DNA of 39,623 nucleotides from CAZVEV01 sp964625865 (GTDB lineage: Bacteria > Planctomycetota > Phycisphaerae > SM23-33): NCBI GenBank assembly GCA_964625865.1, contig CAZVEV010000019.1:1-39623 (forward strand). The letters run 5' to 3'. This document shows positions 15,694-22,811 of this stretch, piece by piece; within the stretch, counting starts at the first letter, position 1; the number at the start of each line of letters is the position of its first letter. The notes beneath the pieces were generated by a model. The model was not told where the DNA came from. It worked only from the letters and a program-made list of their open reading frames with translations, and ran no database searches. The translations under genes and the position numbers were made by a program.

Positions 15694-16734
15694 TTACCTT
15701 GCGGGAGTGTCCCGGCTCTCGTCGCCGCGGGCCCGGCGGCGCAGTTGCCCGCAGGCGGCGTCTGTCTGCAGGCCCCGTGAACGACGAACCGTCGCATTGA
15801 TGCCTCGAGCGGCGAGCCTCGCGGCGAATGCGTCGGTTGCGGCCTTCGTCGGTCGCCCGTACGGCAGGGAAGGTACAGGATTGTATCGTATCAGGTTGAC
15901 GTTGCAACGCAAAGGCCCGGCGATCCGGGCCAGCGCATCGGCGCAGAGCACCGAGTCGTTCACGCCGGCCAGGAGAGAGTACTCGAGCGTCACTTCGCGC
16001 TTGCGGCTCTGATAGAACGCTTCGGCCGCCGCGAGCACTTCGGCCAGCGGGTAGCGTCTGGCCGCCGGGATCAACTCCCCGCGGATTGCGTCGTTCGGCG
16101 CGTGCAGGGAGATCGCCAGCGTGATCGGCAGGTCCTCCCGCGCGAGCTTGCGAATCTGGTCCGGCAGGCCGACGGTAGAGACCGTGACCCTGCGGGCCGA
16201 CAGGCCCAGGCGCTTCGGGTCGATCATCGCCCGGACCGCCGCGACCGTCGCGTCGTAGTTGGCCAGCGGCTCGCCCATGCCCATGAACACCACGTTGGTC
16301 ACCTTCCGCCCGGCGGCGACCTGGAGGTGAAGCACCTGCTCGATAATCTCGCCCGCCGTCAGGTTCCTCACCAGCCCGTCGAGGCCCGATGCGCAGAACG
16401 CACAGCCCATCGCGCAGCCGACCTGTGTCGAGACGCAGGCTGTGGCCCGCCGGGCGGTGGGAATCAGGACCGTCTCGATACGCTGGGCGTCGTGGAGTTC
16501 GATCAGCAGCTTGAGGCAGCCGTCGTCGCTTTCGGAGCGGGCCGCGACGCGGGAGGTCAGGACGGGCACCAGCCGGGCCACCGCGGCGGGGATGTTGCTC
16601 ATCTCGGCCGGATCGACCACGCCCTTCTTGTAGACCCAGTCGGCCAACTGGTCTGCGCGATAGGCCTGCTGACCGGCGTCGGCAAGCAGGCGGCGCAGCT
16701 CGTCACTCGTCATATCGAGCATCGACCGGATCAT
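15694..16734 (-). CDS. rlmN: Dual-specificity 23S rRNA/tRNA adenine-C2 methyltransferase, radical SAM
   Basis: 346 residues, typical RlmN length. The enzyme methylates C2 of A2503 in 23S rRNA and A37 in some tRNAs. It has the radical-SAM cluster Cys107-xxx-Cys111-xx-Cys114 (CAMGCAFC), the SAM motif FMGMGEP (150-156) and the methyl-carrying Cys329 in GLQTDAACGQL. The start ATG at 16734 overlaps the stop of the upstream gene as ATGA, indicating translational coupling. The C-terminal tail (LRRRARGDESRDTPAR) is basic and extra. The ECF sigma frame continues directly after the stop in the same phase. Confidence 0.95.
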   Translation of the reverse strand: MIRSMLDMTSDELRRLLADAGQQAYRADQLADWVYKKGVVDPAEMSNIPAAVARLVPVLTSRVAARSESDDGCLKLLIELHDAQRIETVLIPTARRATACVSTQVGCAMGCAFCASGLDGLVRNLTAGEIIEQVLHLQVAAGRKVTNVVFMGMGEPLANYDATVAAVRAMIDPKRLGLSARRVTVSTVGLPDQIRKLAREDLPITLAISLHAPNDAIRGELIPAARRYPLAEVLAAAEAFYQSRKREVTLEYSLLAGVNDSVLCADALARIAGPLRCNVNLIRYNPVPSLPYGRPTKAATDAFAARLAARGINATVRRSRGLQTDAACGQLRRRARGDESRDTPAR

Positions 16735-17168
16735 CGGCGGGCGGTCTCCTCGATCAGGCGGGCCAGGCCCCCGTCGGCGGCGAAGGCCTCGAAGGCCCCC
16801 ATGTCGGCGACGATCTGGTGACTGTAGGCGCGAATGACCCAGTTGGCGGCCAGCGGCGTGATGGTCACCACCGTCGCTCCGCCGCGCCAGGCCTCGTACA
16901 TCTCGATGGCCGTCCCCATCGAGGCCGACGGCACGTAGGCGATCAGCAGGTCGCAGTCGGCGGCCCGAGCGATTCCGTCGGCCAGCGTGTGGCGGATTTC
17001 GGGCAGGTCGTAGGTGATGCTGTTGGGGTGCTCGCTGTAGTGGCAGTAGACGGTCGCGCCGGGCAGATGGCGGGCGAGCGTCTGCTTGATCGGCTCGCGC
17101 CAGTCCTGGCGGGTGATCGTCGCCTCGACGAGCGACCCCTGGATAATGCCGGCCAGGAAGACGTTCAT
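16731..17168 (-). CDS. Nucleoside 2-deoxyribosyltransferase-like protein
   Basis: 145 residues. The start ATG at 17168 is set by the family-like opening MNVFLAGIIQGS and by an ATGA overlap with the stop of the leader ORF. The core LPEIRHTLADGIARAADCDLLIAYVPSASMGTAIEMYEAW fits the PF05014 pattern (a D-x-L-I-A-Y-x-P stretch, then S-M-G-T-A-x-E-x-x-x-A with the putative nucleophilic Glu), followed by GATVVTITPL. Such proteins cleave or transfer deoxyribose between bases, or act as N-glycosidases on nucleotides; the substrate is unknown. It is coupled to rlmN by a second 4-bp overlap. Confidence 0.68.
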   Translation of the reverse strand: MNVFLAGIIQGSLVEATITRQDWREPIKQTLARHLPGATVYCHYSEHPNSITYDLPEIRHTLADGIARAADCDLLIAYVPSASMGTAIEMYEAWRGGATVVTITPLAANWVIRAYSHQIVADMGAFEAFAADGGLARLIEETARR

Positions 17169-17245
17169 CGTCGTGGTACTCCGGTACTCATGATCGTCGC
17201 CCCGACGGGCGAGCCCTGAATGATGCCGGTCCAAAAAACGTTCAT
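17165..17245 (-). CDS. 26-codon leader ORF duplicating the start of the downstream gene
   Basis: ATG at 17245, stop TGA at 17167-17165, overlapping the next ATG. Its first 19 codons read MNVFWTGIIQGSPVGATIM against MNVFLAGIIQGSLVEATIT in the real gene (14 of 19 identical), with synonymous and non-synonymous differences at 77-bp spacing. The remaining residues are STGVPRR. The ribosome site is weak (GAGAG about 11 nt upstream). It is either a translated leader peptide controlling the downstream gene or the scar of a tandem duplication. Confidence 0.5.
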   Translation of the reverse strand: MNVFWTGIIQGSPVGATIMSTGVPRR

Positions 17246-17343
17246 TGTGGGTCGTCTCTCATAGTGTGGATCGTCCCCTCCGGTCTGTTGTGGATATGAT
17301 ACACGCTCCCCGTTGGGATTTCCCGTCAATTCGCGTCGCGGTG

Positions 17344-17425
17344 CCACGGTCCTACGCGCAGCGGAGGGCCGTGTTTGCGCACGGTTCTGATTCGGCACGG
17401 CCCTCCGCTGTGCGTAGGACCATGG
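17344..17425 (-). terminator. Long hairpin, 30-nt arms
   Basis: Arms 17344-17373 and 17396-17425 pair with two mismatches around a 22-nt loop. The core is GGTCCTACGC, then CAGCGGAGGGCCGTG. It begins 10 bp after the stop (17436) of the minus-strand secreted-protein gene and precedes the leader ORF. There is no U-tract. The right arm recurs at 9754-9783, so this is a dispersed repeat that may also end transcripts. Confidence 0.5.
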
Positions 17426-17435
17426 CGCCGGACCG

Positions 17436-18515
17436 TTACTGTCGCTGGATGGGAATCGTGGCGCGCCGAATCGGCGGGCGGGTGGGGCGCTCGGTCACGG
17501 TGATCGTCGTCGCCGCCGACCGGATGGCGCCGCCCCAGTCGCCGGCCGTCCCGTTGTCGCGGGGCACGGCGAAGGCGACCTGCACGTTGTGCCTGCCCGG
17601 CTTGAGCGGCACCTGAACGCGCACGCCGTACGGCGAGGCCCCGGCCAGGCCGATCAACTTCATCCGCCCCGGGGCCAGCGTGATCACGTAGGAGTGTCCC
17701 GCGCGCGTGCGTATGCGGACGTTCTTGTACGGGTCGCCCTGGACCCGCGCGCCGTTGTCGTCGACGGCCTCGACCTGGATCGGCTTGTTCGAGGGCCCGG
17801 TGTCCACGCGGATCGGCTTGGCGCCGGTGTTTCGCAGGGCCACCAGCATGCTCAGATAGACCTTGCCGCCCTGGCAGTAGTACTGTCCCGCCGTGCCCCG
17901 GCCGTAGGCGGCCGAGGGCATGAGGGCGACCTGCAGGCCGGCGGCGTCGGCCTTGCCCCAGGGCCAGGCGTCGACGTTGGCGATCTTTCGGACGCGGCCG
18001 ACGATGGCGGGGCTGGCGAGTTGGTAGTGGGGAGGCATGGGGGCGAAGTAGTATTCCTTCCGTCCGGCGAGTTTCTTCAGCAGGAGCACATACGACGTGC
18101 CTACCTTCAACTGGACGCCGAAGCGGCGGCGGCTGGAGATGCGGGGCACAAGGACAGGCTTTCCGGGCCCGGCGGGGGGGACAGCCGGTTTGGCCTGGGG
18201 CTTCTTGGGGGGCGACGAGATCGTCAGGACGGTGAGGGTTTTGCGACCCTTGTTGCTCTTGTCGGCGTCGAGGATGATGTCCGTTACCTGCAGCGTCGCC
18301 GATCGCATCCAGCGTTTTGTGGCGGTCTTCATGCCGGGCAGCGTGACGGTCATCTCCTTCGCATCACCGCCGGCGGTCACCTTGCCCACGATCACCAGGT
18401 CGCTGTTGAGCACGGTCGGCTCGAGGGGGATCATCGCCATCAGTCCCCAGGCCGGCGCCGTCGCCATCGCCCACACTACCCCCGTCAGAACCACTCTGCT
18501 CGTTCCGGTCATCAT
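17436..18515 (-). CDS. Secreted protein of unknown function
   Basis: 359 residues; start ATG at 18515 (a second ATG follows at once) with GGAGAA about 5 nt upstream. Signal peptide: VVLTGVVWAMATAPAWG. The N-terminal third reads LVIVGKVTAGGD ... ATLQVTDIILDADKSN, like the OB-type domains often seen in planctomycete secreted proteins that describe a 'rate of change' module. A Pro/Lys-rich linker follows (residues about 105-122). The C-terminal half is beta-rich (VYLSMLVALRNTGAKPIRVD, HNVQVAFAVPRDNGTAGDW), suggesting an immunoglobulin-like domain. No catalytic motif is recognised and no enzymatic role is claimed. Confidence 0.7.
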   Translation of the reverse strand: MMTGTSRVVLTGVVWAMATAPAWGLMAMIPLEPTVLNSDLVIVGKVTAGGDAKEMTVTLPGMKTATKRWMRSATLQVTDIILDADKSNKGRKTLTVLTISSPPKKPQAKPAVPPAGPGKPVLVPRISSRRRFGVQLKVGTSYVLLLKKLAGRKEYYFAPMPPHYQLASPAIVGRVRKIANVDAWPWGKADAAGLQVALMPSAAYGRGTAGQYYCQGGKVYLSMLVALRNTGAKPIRVDTGPSNKPIQVEAVDDNGARVQGDPYKNVRIRTRAGHSYVITLAPGRMKLIGLAGASPYGVRVQVPLKPGRHNVQVAFAVPRDNGTAGDWGGAIRSAATTITVTERPTRPPIRRATIPIQRQ

Positions 18516-18620
18516 CTGTTCTCCAAAGGTGTCAACCTATTGTACGGTCCAGGCATCTGACGCTCCAGCGCCCTGTCCGGTTCCCACGCCTTGTCGAACG
18601 CCATGCCCGTTCGAAGAGAC

Positions 18621-18651
18621 CCCACAGGCGGAGCCTGTGGGCGTTTACCTG
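18621..18651 (+). repeat. 31-bp dispersed hairpin repeat, copy 2
   Basis: CCCACAGGC-GGA-GCCTGTGGG, then CGTTTACCTG. It has a perfect 9-bp stem and matches 2593-2623 at 26 of 31 positions. It lies between lspA (downstream end) and the start of the secreted-protein gene. Confidence 0.6.
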
Positions 18652-18702
18652 GTGTGCTACTCTGAGCGTTTCACGCCATTGGAGTGAGGAGTACCGAGAC
18701 GC

Positions 18703-19359
18703 TCAAGCGGATGCCTTGCGGGTCTTTCGTTCGCGCAGGGCGGCGAGGAGCCAGTTCAGGGCGATCAGGCCCACGCCGACGACGAGCAGGATGTCGGCGA
18801 CGTTGTAGACCCAGGGGTACCCCCAGGCCGAGCAGTCGATGAAGTCGCGGACGTTGCGGGTGATCGGCTCCATGCCCAGCGGAGAGACGCTGCTGCAAAG
18901 CCTGTCGTACAGGTTGCCCAGCGCTCCGGCCAAAATGAACGCCATCGCCAGGTGGATCGACCAGGCGCGGCGGTCGGAGGTGGCGAAGAACCACCCGACC
19001 AGTCCGACGGTCAGGGCCGTGGCGGCCAGGACGGCCCAGGGGGGCATGGCCCAGCCGAAGACCACGCCGGGGTTCGTCGAGAGGGTCAGTTGGATTCCGC
19101 AACACAGCGGGCGCTGAAAGCCGTGAAGGACCTGGCGGGTGGTCAGGGGGCTGTCGGCCAGTTCGGCCACCGTGCGGCGGGCCTCGGCGCGAGCGACCAG
19201 TGCCGGATCGGTCAGCAGCGCGTCAAAGACGACATGCTTGCTGATCAGGTCGGCGGCCAGCCCCGTAACTGTCAGCGTGATGAACAGGGCCACTGCCGCC
19301 GTGCTGCGGATGGCAGGGGCGATCGTCTTCGGCCCGCTTGACGCGTTGGGGTCGGTCAA
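18703..19359 (-). CDS. lspA: Lipoprotein signal peptidase (signal peptidase II)
   Basis: 218 residues, longer than the usual about 160 because of an N-terminal extension and a long loop between the first two membrane segments. LspA cleaves prolipoprotein signal peptides before the lipidated Cys in the inner membrane. Motifs: AADLISKHVVF, STNPGVVFGW (NxGxxFG), GALGNLYDRL (GNxxDR) and VRDFID ... VYNVADILLVVG, carrying the two catalytic Asp residues. The start is TTG at 19359, overlapping the stop of the DksA-like gene (TTGA) with GAGGA 9 nt upstream, so the two are translationally coupled. Confidence 0.93.
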   Translation of the reverse strand: MTDPNASSGPKTIAPAIRSTAAVALFITLTVTGLAADLISKHVVFDALLTDPALVARAEARRTVAELADSPLTTRQVLHGFQRPLCCGIQLTLSTNPGVVFGWAMPPWAVLAATALTVGLVGWFFATSDRRAWSIHLAMAFILAGALGNLYDRLCSSVSPLGMEPITRNVRDFIDCSAWGYPWVYNVADILLVVGVGLIALNWLLAALRERKTRKASA

Positions 19360-20069
19360 AGCCCGAAGTCCTCGTCGTCATCATCCTCGCCGGGTCGGAC
19401 GAGGCCCTGTTCGACCTTCCGGGCGTATTCGATGGCGTACTTGGCCCAGGGCTTGGCTCGCAGGCGGGGCATGCCGATGGGCCTGCCCGTACCCATGCAC
19501 ACGCCGTATGTGCCGTTGGCGATCCGCAGCAGCGCTTCGTCGATCTCCATGAGCATCTGGCGCTCGCTCTCGAGCAGGCCCAGCGAGAACTCGTGCTCGT
19601 AGTTGTCCGTGCCCAGGTCGGCAGGGTGGGTGGGCATGTTTGACAGGTCGCCCGATCCGTTTCGGCCCGAGCCGAGCGTTTCGGCCTCCAGGCCGTTCAT
19701 GTCGCCAATCATGTCGCGACGCTTGTCCAGCAGCATGCGGCGGAACTTGGCCAGCGTGCTCTTGGCCAACTTGCTCTTGGCGATCTTCTTCTTCTTCTTG
19801 GCCGGCTTGGGCGGGTCGACCTTCGCAGCGGCCTTCTTGACCGTCTTCTTCTTCGCGACCTTCTTGACGACCTTCTTTGCGGCCTTCTTCGGTGTCTTCT
19901 TGACGGCCTTCTTAGTCGTCTTCTTTGCGACCTTCTTTGCGGTCTTCTTCGGAGCCGTCTTCCTGGCGGCCTTCTTCGCCGCGGTCTTCTTCGCCGCCTT
20001 CTTCACCGTCTTCTTGGCCTTCTTTTTCGAGGCCGAACCGGTCTTCTTCGAACTTACCTTCTTGGCCAC
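19356..20069 (-). CDS. DksA/TraR-family protein with histone-H1-like Lys/Ala-rich N-terminus
   Basis: 237 residues from the GTG at 20069, chosen for GAGGA 8 nt upstream; an upstream GTG at 20096 is less likely. Residues about 1-105 are KKxAKK-type repeats like eukaryotic H1 tails and bacterial H1-like proteins. Then comes a coiled-coil and zinc-finger-like DksA fold: MLLDKRRDMIGDMNGLEAETLG ... ALLRIANGTYGVC, MGTGRPIGMPRLRAKPWA. Only one of the four zinc Cys remains (YGVCMGTG; the second pair is replaced by YAIEY), as in other C-poor DksA relatives. DksA acts on the secondary channel of RNA polymerase; here DNA binding through the tail is inferred. It is coupled to lspA. Confidence 0.85.
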   Translation of the reverse strand: MAKKVSSKKTGSASKKKAKKTVKKAAKKTAAKKAARKTAPKKTAKKVAKKTTKKAVKKTPKKAAKKVVKKVAKKKTVKKAAAKVDPPKPAKKKKKIAKSKLAKSTLAKFRRMLLDKRRDMIGDMNGLEAETLGSGRNGSGDLSNMPTHPADLGTDNYEHEFSLGLLESERQMLMEIDEALLRIANGTYGVCMGTGRPIGMPRLRAKPWAKYAIEYARKVEQGLVRPGEDDDDEDFGL

Positions 20070-20328
20070 TGCACTCGTCCTCACGCGGAATATCACGGCG
20101 ATGCGTCTCGTAACGCATCATCTCAATGTATCTACAGAACGGCGGAATATAGTCGCGAGATCACGGCCTGTCAACCCCCTGGGAAGAAGAATCTGTCGCA
20201 CGCCACGCTGTCCCGCGTCGCGGCTCCCGGGGGCGGTCGGCCCGCGGTTCGGCCCGCGGGCTTGACACGGCGCGGGGCGCCTGTACACACGGATTGCGAG
20301 GGCTGATCCGAAGGCAAGGACGCAGCGC
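20070..20328. promoter_or_regulatory. Divergent spacer with a possible promoter at 20262-20289
   Basis: TTGACA (20262-20267), 16-nt spacer, TACACA (20284-20289), facing the plus-strand gene at 20329. The -35 box is perfect; the -10 matches 3 of 6. No promoter for the minus-strand gene stands out. Confidence 0.35.
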
Positions 20329-21081
20329 ATGAAGCAGGTTGTGATTACACCGGCGATGGGCAAGAGACTGATCGGCAAGGGCGTCGCGGCCCGGGCCGAC
20401 GTGCGGGGTGTGCTGGCATCCGGCACGCTGGTGATCGTGGGGGGCACGACCAACGCCTGCGTCGCCCAGGAGGTCCTGGCGACCTTCGGGCAGGGCGAAT
20501 CGTTCTCGCCCAGGGGCTTTCGTCGCGGCATCGTCCTGCCGCCGGGCTTCGACGCATCGAGCATCCCGGCGCCGACCGAGCAGGACGTCGTGCTCGTCGA
20601 CGGCGTGTGGCAGGAGGGCAAGTCGGTTTTCGACGTGGCGGGGGACCTTCGCGGCGGCGACATGGTCATCAAGGGCGCCAATGCGATCCACCTGGCCACT
20701 CGGCGCGGGGCCGCGCTGATCGGGCATCCCGAGACGGGGACCGCCGGAGCCGTCCTGCCCGCCGTGGTCGGCCGGCGCGTCAAGCTCCTCGTGCCGGCCG
20801 GGCTGGAGAAACGCGTCGAGCAAGACGTGGTTACGCTGGCCGAGTTCCTCAACGCCCCCGGCGCGTCGGGGCCCAGGATGCTGCCCCTGCCCGGCGAACT
20901 GTTCACCGAACTGGACGCGCTAGCCGCCCTGACCGGCGCCTCGGCGCGTCTGGTGGCCGCCGGCGGGGTCTGCGGGGCCGAAGGGGCCGTCTGGATCGCC
21001 CTGACCGGCACCGACCAGCAACTCGCCGACGCCCAGACCCTCGTCAGCAGCGTAGCAGATGAACCGCCCTGCCGGCCCTGA
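20329..21081 (+). CDS. Conserved-looking cytosolic protein, family not recognised
   Basis: 250 residues; ATG at 20329 with AAGGA 8 nt upstream. There is no signal peptide or membrane segment. Notable stretches: ITPAMGKRLIGKGVA, then GTLVIVGGTTNACVAQEVL (Gly/Thr-rich turn after a strand, like a nucleotide- or phosphate-binding loop), RRGIVLPPG, MVIKGANAIH, and TGTAGAVLPAVVGRRVKLLVPAGLEKRV. It reads as an alternating alpha/beta protein. I recognise no family and assign no function. It is monocistronic: the PEP-CTERM gene downstream has its own promoter. Confidence 0.75.
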   Translation: MKQVVITPAMGKRLIGKGVAARADVRGVLASGTLVIVGGTTNACVAQEVLATFGQGESFSPRGFRRGIVLPPGFDASSIPAPTEQDVVLVDGVWQEGKSVFDVAGDLRGGDMVIKGANAIHLATRRGAALIGHPETGTAGAVLPAVVGRRVKLLVPAGLEKRVEQDVVTLAEFLNAPGASGPRMLPLPGELFTELDALAALTGASARLVAAGGVCGAEGAVWIALTGTDQQLADAQTLVSSVADEPPCRP

Positions 21082-21120
21082 AACAGCCCCGGGAGATCGC
21101 GCATCTTGCGATAAAAGTGC

Positions 21121-21149
21121 TTGACACACCGGGGGGAGTCGTCTATCAT
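21121..21149 (+). promoter_or_regulatory. Strong predicted sigma70-type promoter of the PEP-CTERM gene
   Basis: Perfect TTGACA (21121-21126), 17-nt spacer, TATCAT (21144-21149, 5 of 6). The expected start near 21156 leaves an untranslated leader of about 97 nt before the ATG at 21253. Confidence 0.7.
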
Positions 21150-21252
21150 TGTACTAATAGCGGTTCCCGTGCCCGAGCCCTGCGCACCTGGCGGTAGTCG
21201 GAGGCGGGAGTGTTCGCAGCTCAATGAAGTGAGTAGTAAAGGAGAACTGGTG

Positions 21253-22602
21253 ATGAGCATTCGACGTGTACTGACTGTTTTGCTTGTGGCGGGAGTATTC
21301 TGCGCGTGGGCCGGCTCGGCCTCGGCGGGTCCGATCTCGATCGACACGGCCGACGGCGTGGGGGCCGATGCGTATGTCCGCGGCGGGACTCATGCGGACA
21401 CCGCCTTCGGCGGGGCCAACGACATGGTCGTCAAGTACAACAACAGCGCCAGCTACCGGCGCAAGGCGTACGTGCGTTTTGACCTCTCGTCGCTGGGCTC
21501 GCAGGTCCTTTCCGATGCCACGCTTTCACTCGACGTGCAGTTGAATAACAGTGGCGGCGGCAATCCGACCCCCAAGCCGTTCGTGGTGAATCTCCACGGT
21601 CTGCCCGACGGACACGCGGGCGAGGGCTGGGGCGAGGGGACCATCACCTGGAACAACGCGCCGGCCAACAACACGGGAAGCAACGGCGTGACGGGCGCCG
21701 TTCTGCTCGGTCAGATTAACGTTCCGGCCGAGGCCAACCCCACCGTGACGTTCAGCGACCCGTCGCTGGCGGCCTTCCTCAACGTCGACACGGACGATCA
21801 GGCCACGGTGATTCTCTCGCGCACGAGTCTCAACGCCGGCGGGCCCAACCTGGTCTTCGAGCCGAAGGAAAGGGGGGTCCTCAATCCGCCGACGCTCACC
21901 GGCCAGGCCGTGGCGCCCAACCTGCTGTCGATCACGACCAACGACGGTAACGGCGCCGACTCTTACGTCAGATTGGGCACCGCGACGACGAATTTCGGCA
22001 ACGCGGCCAACGTGACGGTCAAGAACAACGGCAGCGGTACGACGACGCGAAAGGGCTACCTCCGGTTCGATCTGTCGTCACTCAGCCAACTGGCGACCAA
22101 CGTCTCGCTGAACCTGGACGTCGCCACGAACAACCAGGGCGGAAGTAACCCCAACCCGGTCGAACAGGTTGTCAACGTCTACGGGCTTAACGACGCCGAG
22201 GCCGGGCAGAACTGGGTGGAGGGCAATGGCGGCACGGACAACGACCCCGTCGGCGAGATCAACTGGAACAACGCCCCGGCCAACGACACAGCCGACAACG
22301 ACATCGACACCACCAAGGCAACGCTGCTGGGCTCGTTCACCGTCGAAGCCCTCTCGCCGCCCCAGTCGATCGAGTTCACCAGTCTGGACCTGGTCAACTT
22401 CATCAACGCCGACACCGACAACTTGGCGACGATCATCCTCCAACGCCAAACGTCCAACGGCAGTTGGAACCTGGCGTTTGCCTCCGGCGATCACGCGACA
22501 CTGGCGGCGCCGACGCTGGAGATCGCGGCCGTGCCCGAGCCGGCCTCGATGGCACTGCTCCTGCTGTGCCTGCCCGCGATCGCCCGACGCCGCAGGCGCT
22601 AG
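21253..22602 (+). CDS. Secreted DNRLRE (CBM96-like) tandem-domain protein with PEP-CTERM anchor
   Basis: 449 residues; start ATG at 21253 with GGAG 8 nt upstream. Signal peptide: VLTVLLVAGVFCAWAGSASA. Two homologous beta-sandwich domains: the first opens with DGVGADAYVRGGTHADTAFG ... KAYVRFDLSSL, the second with DGNGADSYVRLGTATTNFG ... KGYLRFDLSSL. Each has a WNNAPAN motif near its end, typical of DNRLRE/CBM96-type modules that bind polysaccharide. The C-terminus is a PEP-CTERM signal: VPEPA, a hydrophobic segment, then RRRRR, which directs sorting by an exosortase (none in the window). It is probably a surface or matrix protein. Confidence 0.88.
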   Translation: MSIRRVLTVLLVAGVFCAWAGSASAGPISIDTADGVGADAYVRGGTHADTAFGGANDMVVKYNNSASYRRKAYVRFDLSSLGSQVLSDATLSLDVQLNNSGGGNPTPKPFVVNLHGLPDGHAGEGWGEGTITWNNAPANNTGSNGVTGAVLLGQINVPAEANPTVTFSDPSLAAFLNVDTDDQATVILSRTSLNAGGPNLVFEPKERGVLNPPTLTGQAVAPNLLSITTNDGNGADSYVRLGTATTNFGNAANVTVKNNGSGTTTRKGYLRFDLSSLSQLATNVSLNLDVATNNQGGSNPNPVEQVVNVYGLNDAEAGQNWVEGNGGTDNDPVGEINWNNAPANDTADNDIDTTKATLLGSFTVEALSPPQSIEFTSLDLVNFINADTDNLATIILQRQTSNGSWNLAFASGDHATLAAPTLEIAAVPEPASMALLLLCLPAIARRRRR

Positions 22603-22811
22603 CACGCCGCGAGCGGACATGACGCATCGAGCCCCGGCGGTCCTGGCGGATCGGCGGGGCTCGTCACTTTTCGGGACCTCGCCGGACGGACGAGAAAAAG
22701 GGCAATACCGGGTAACGGCCGAGTGACGATAGGGTATAGAATGACAGAGGGGTTTTGCGCAGGATGTGTATGGTGACGGTTCAGTGGCAACCTGAGAACA
22801 GGAGACAGAGC

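Noticed and set aside
19603..20265. Phe-rich apparent membrane protein on the plus strand
   Set aside because: Antisense of the Lys-codon repeats in the DksA-like gene (AAG read as CTT).
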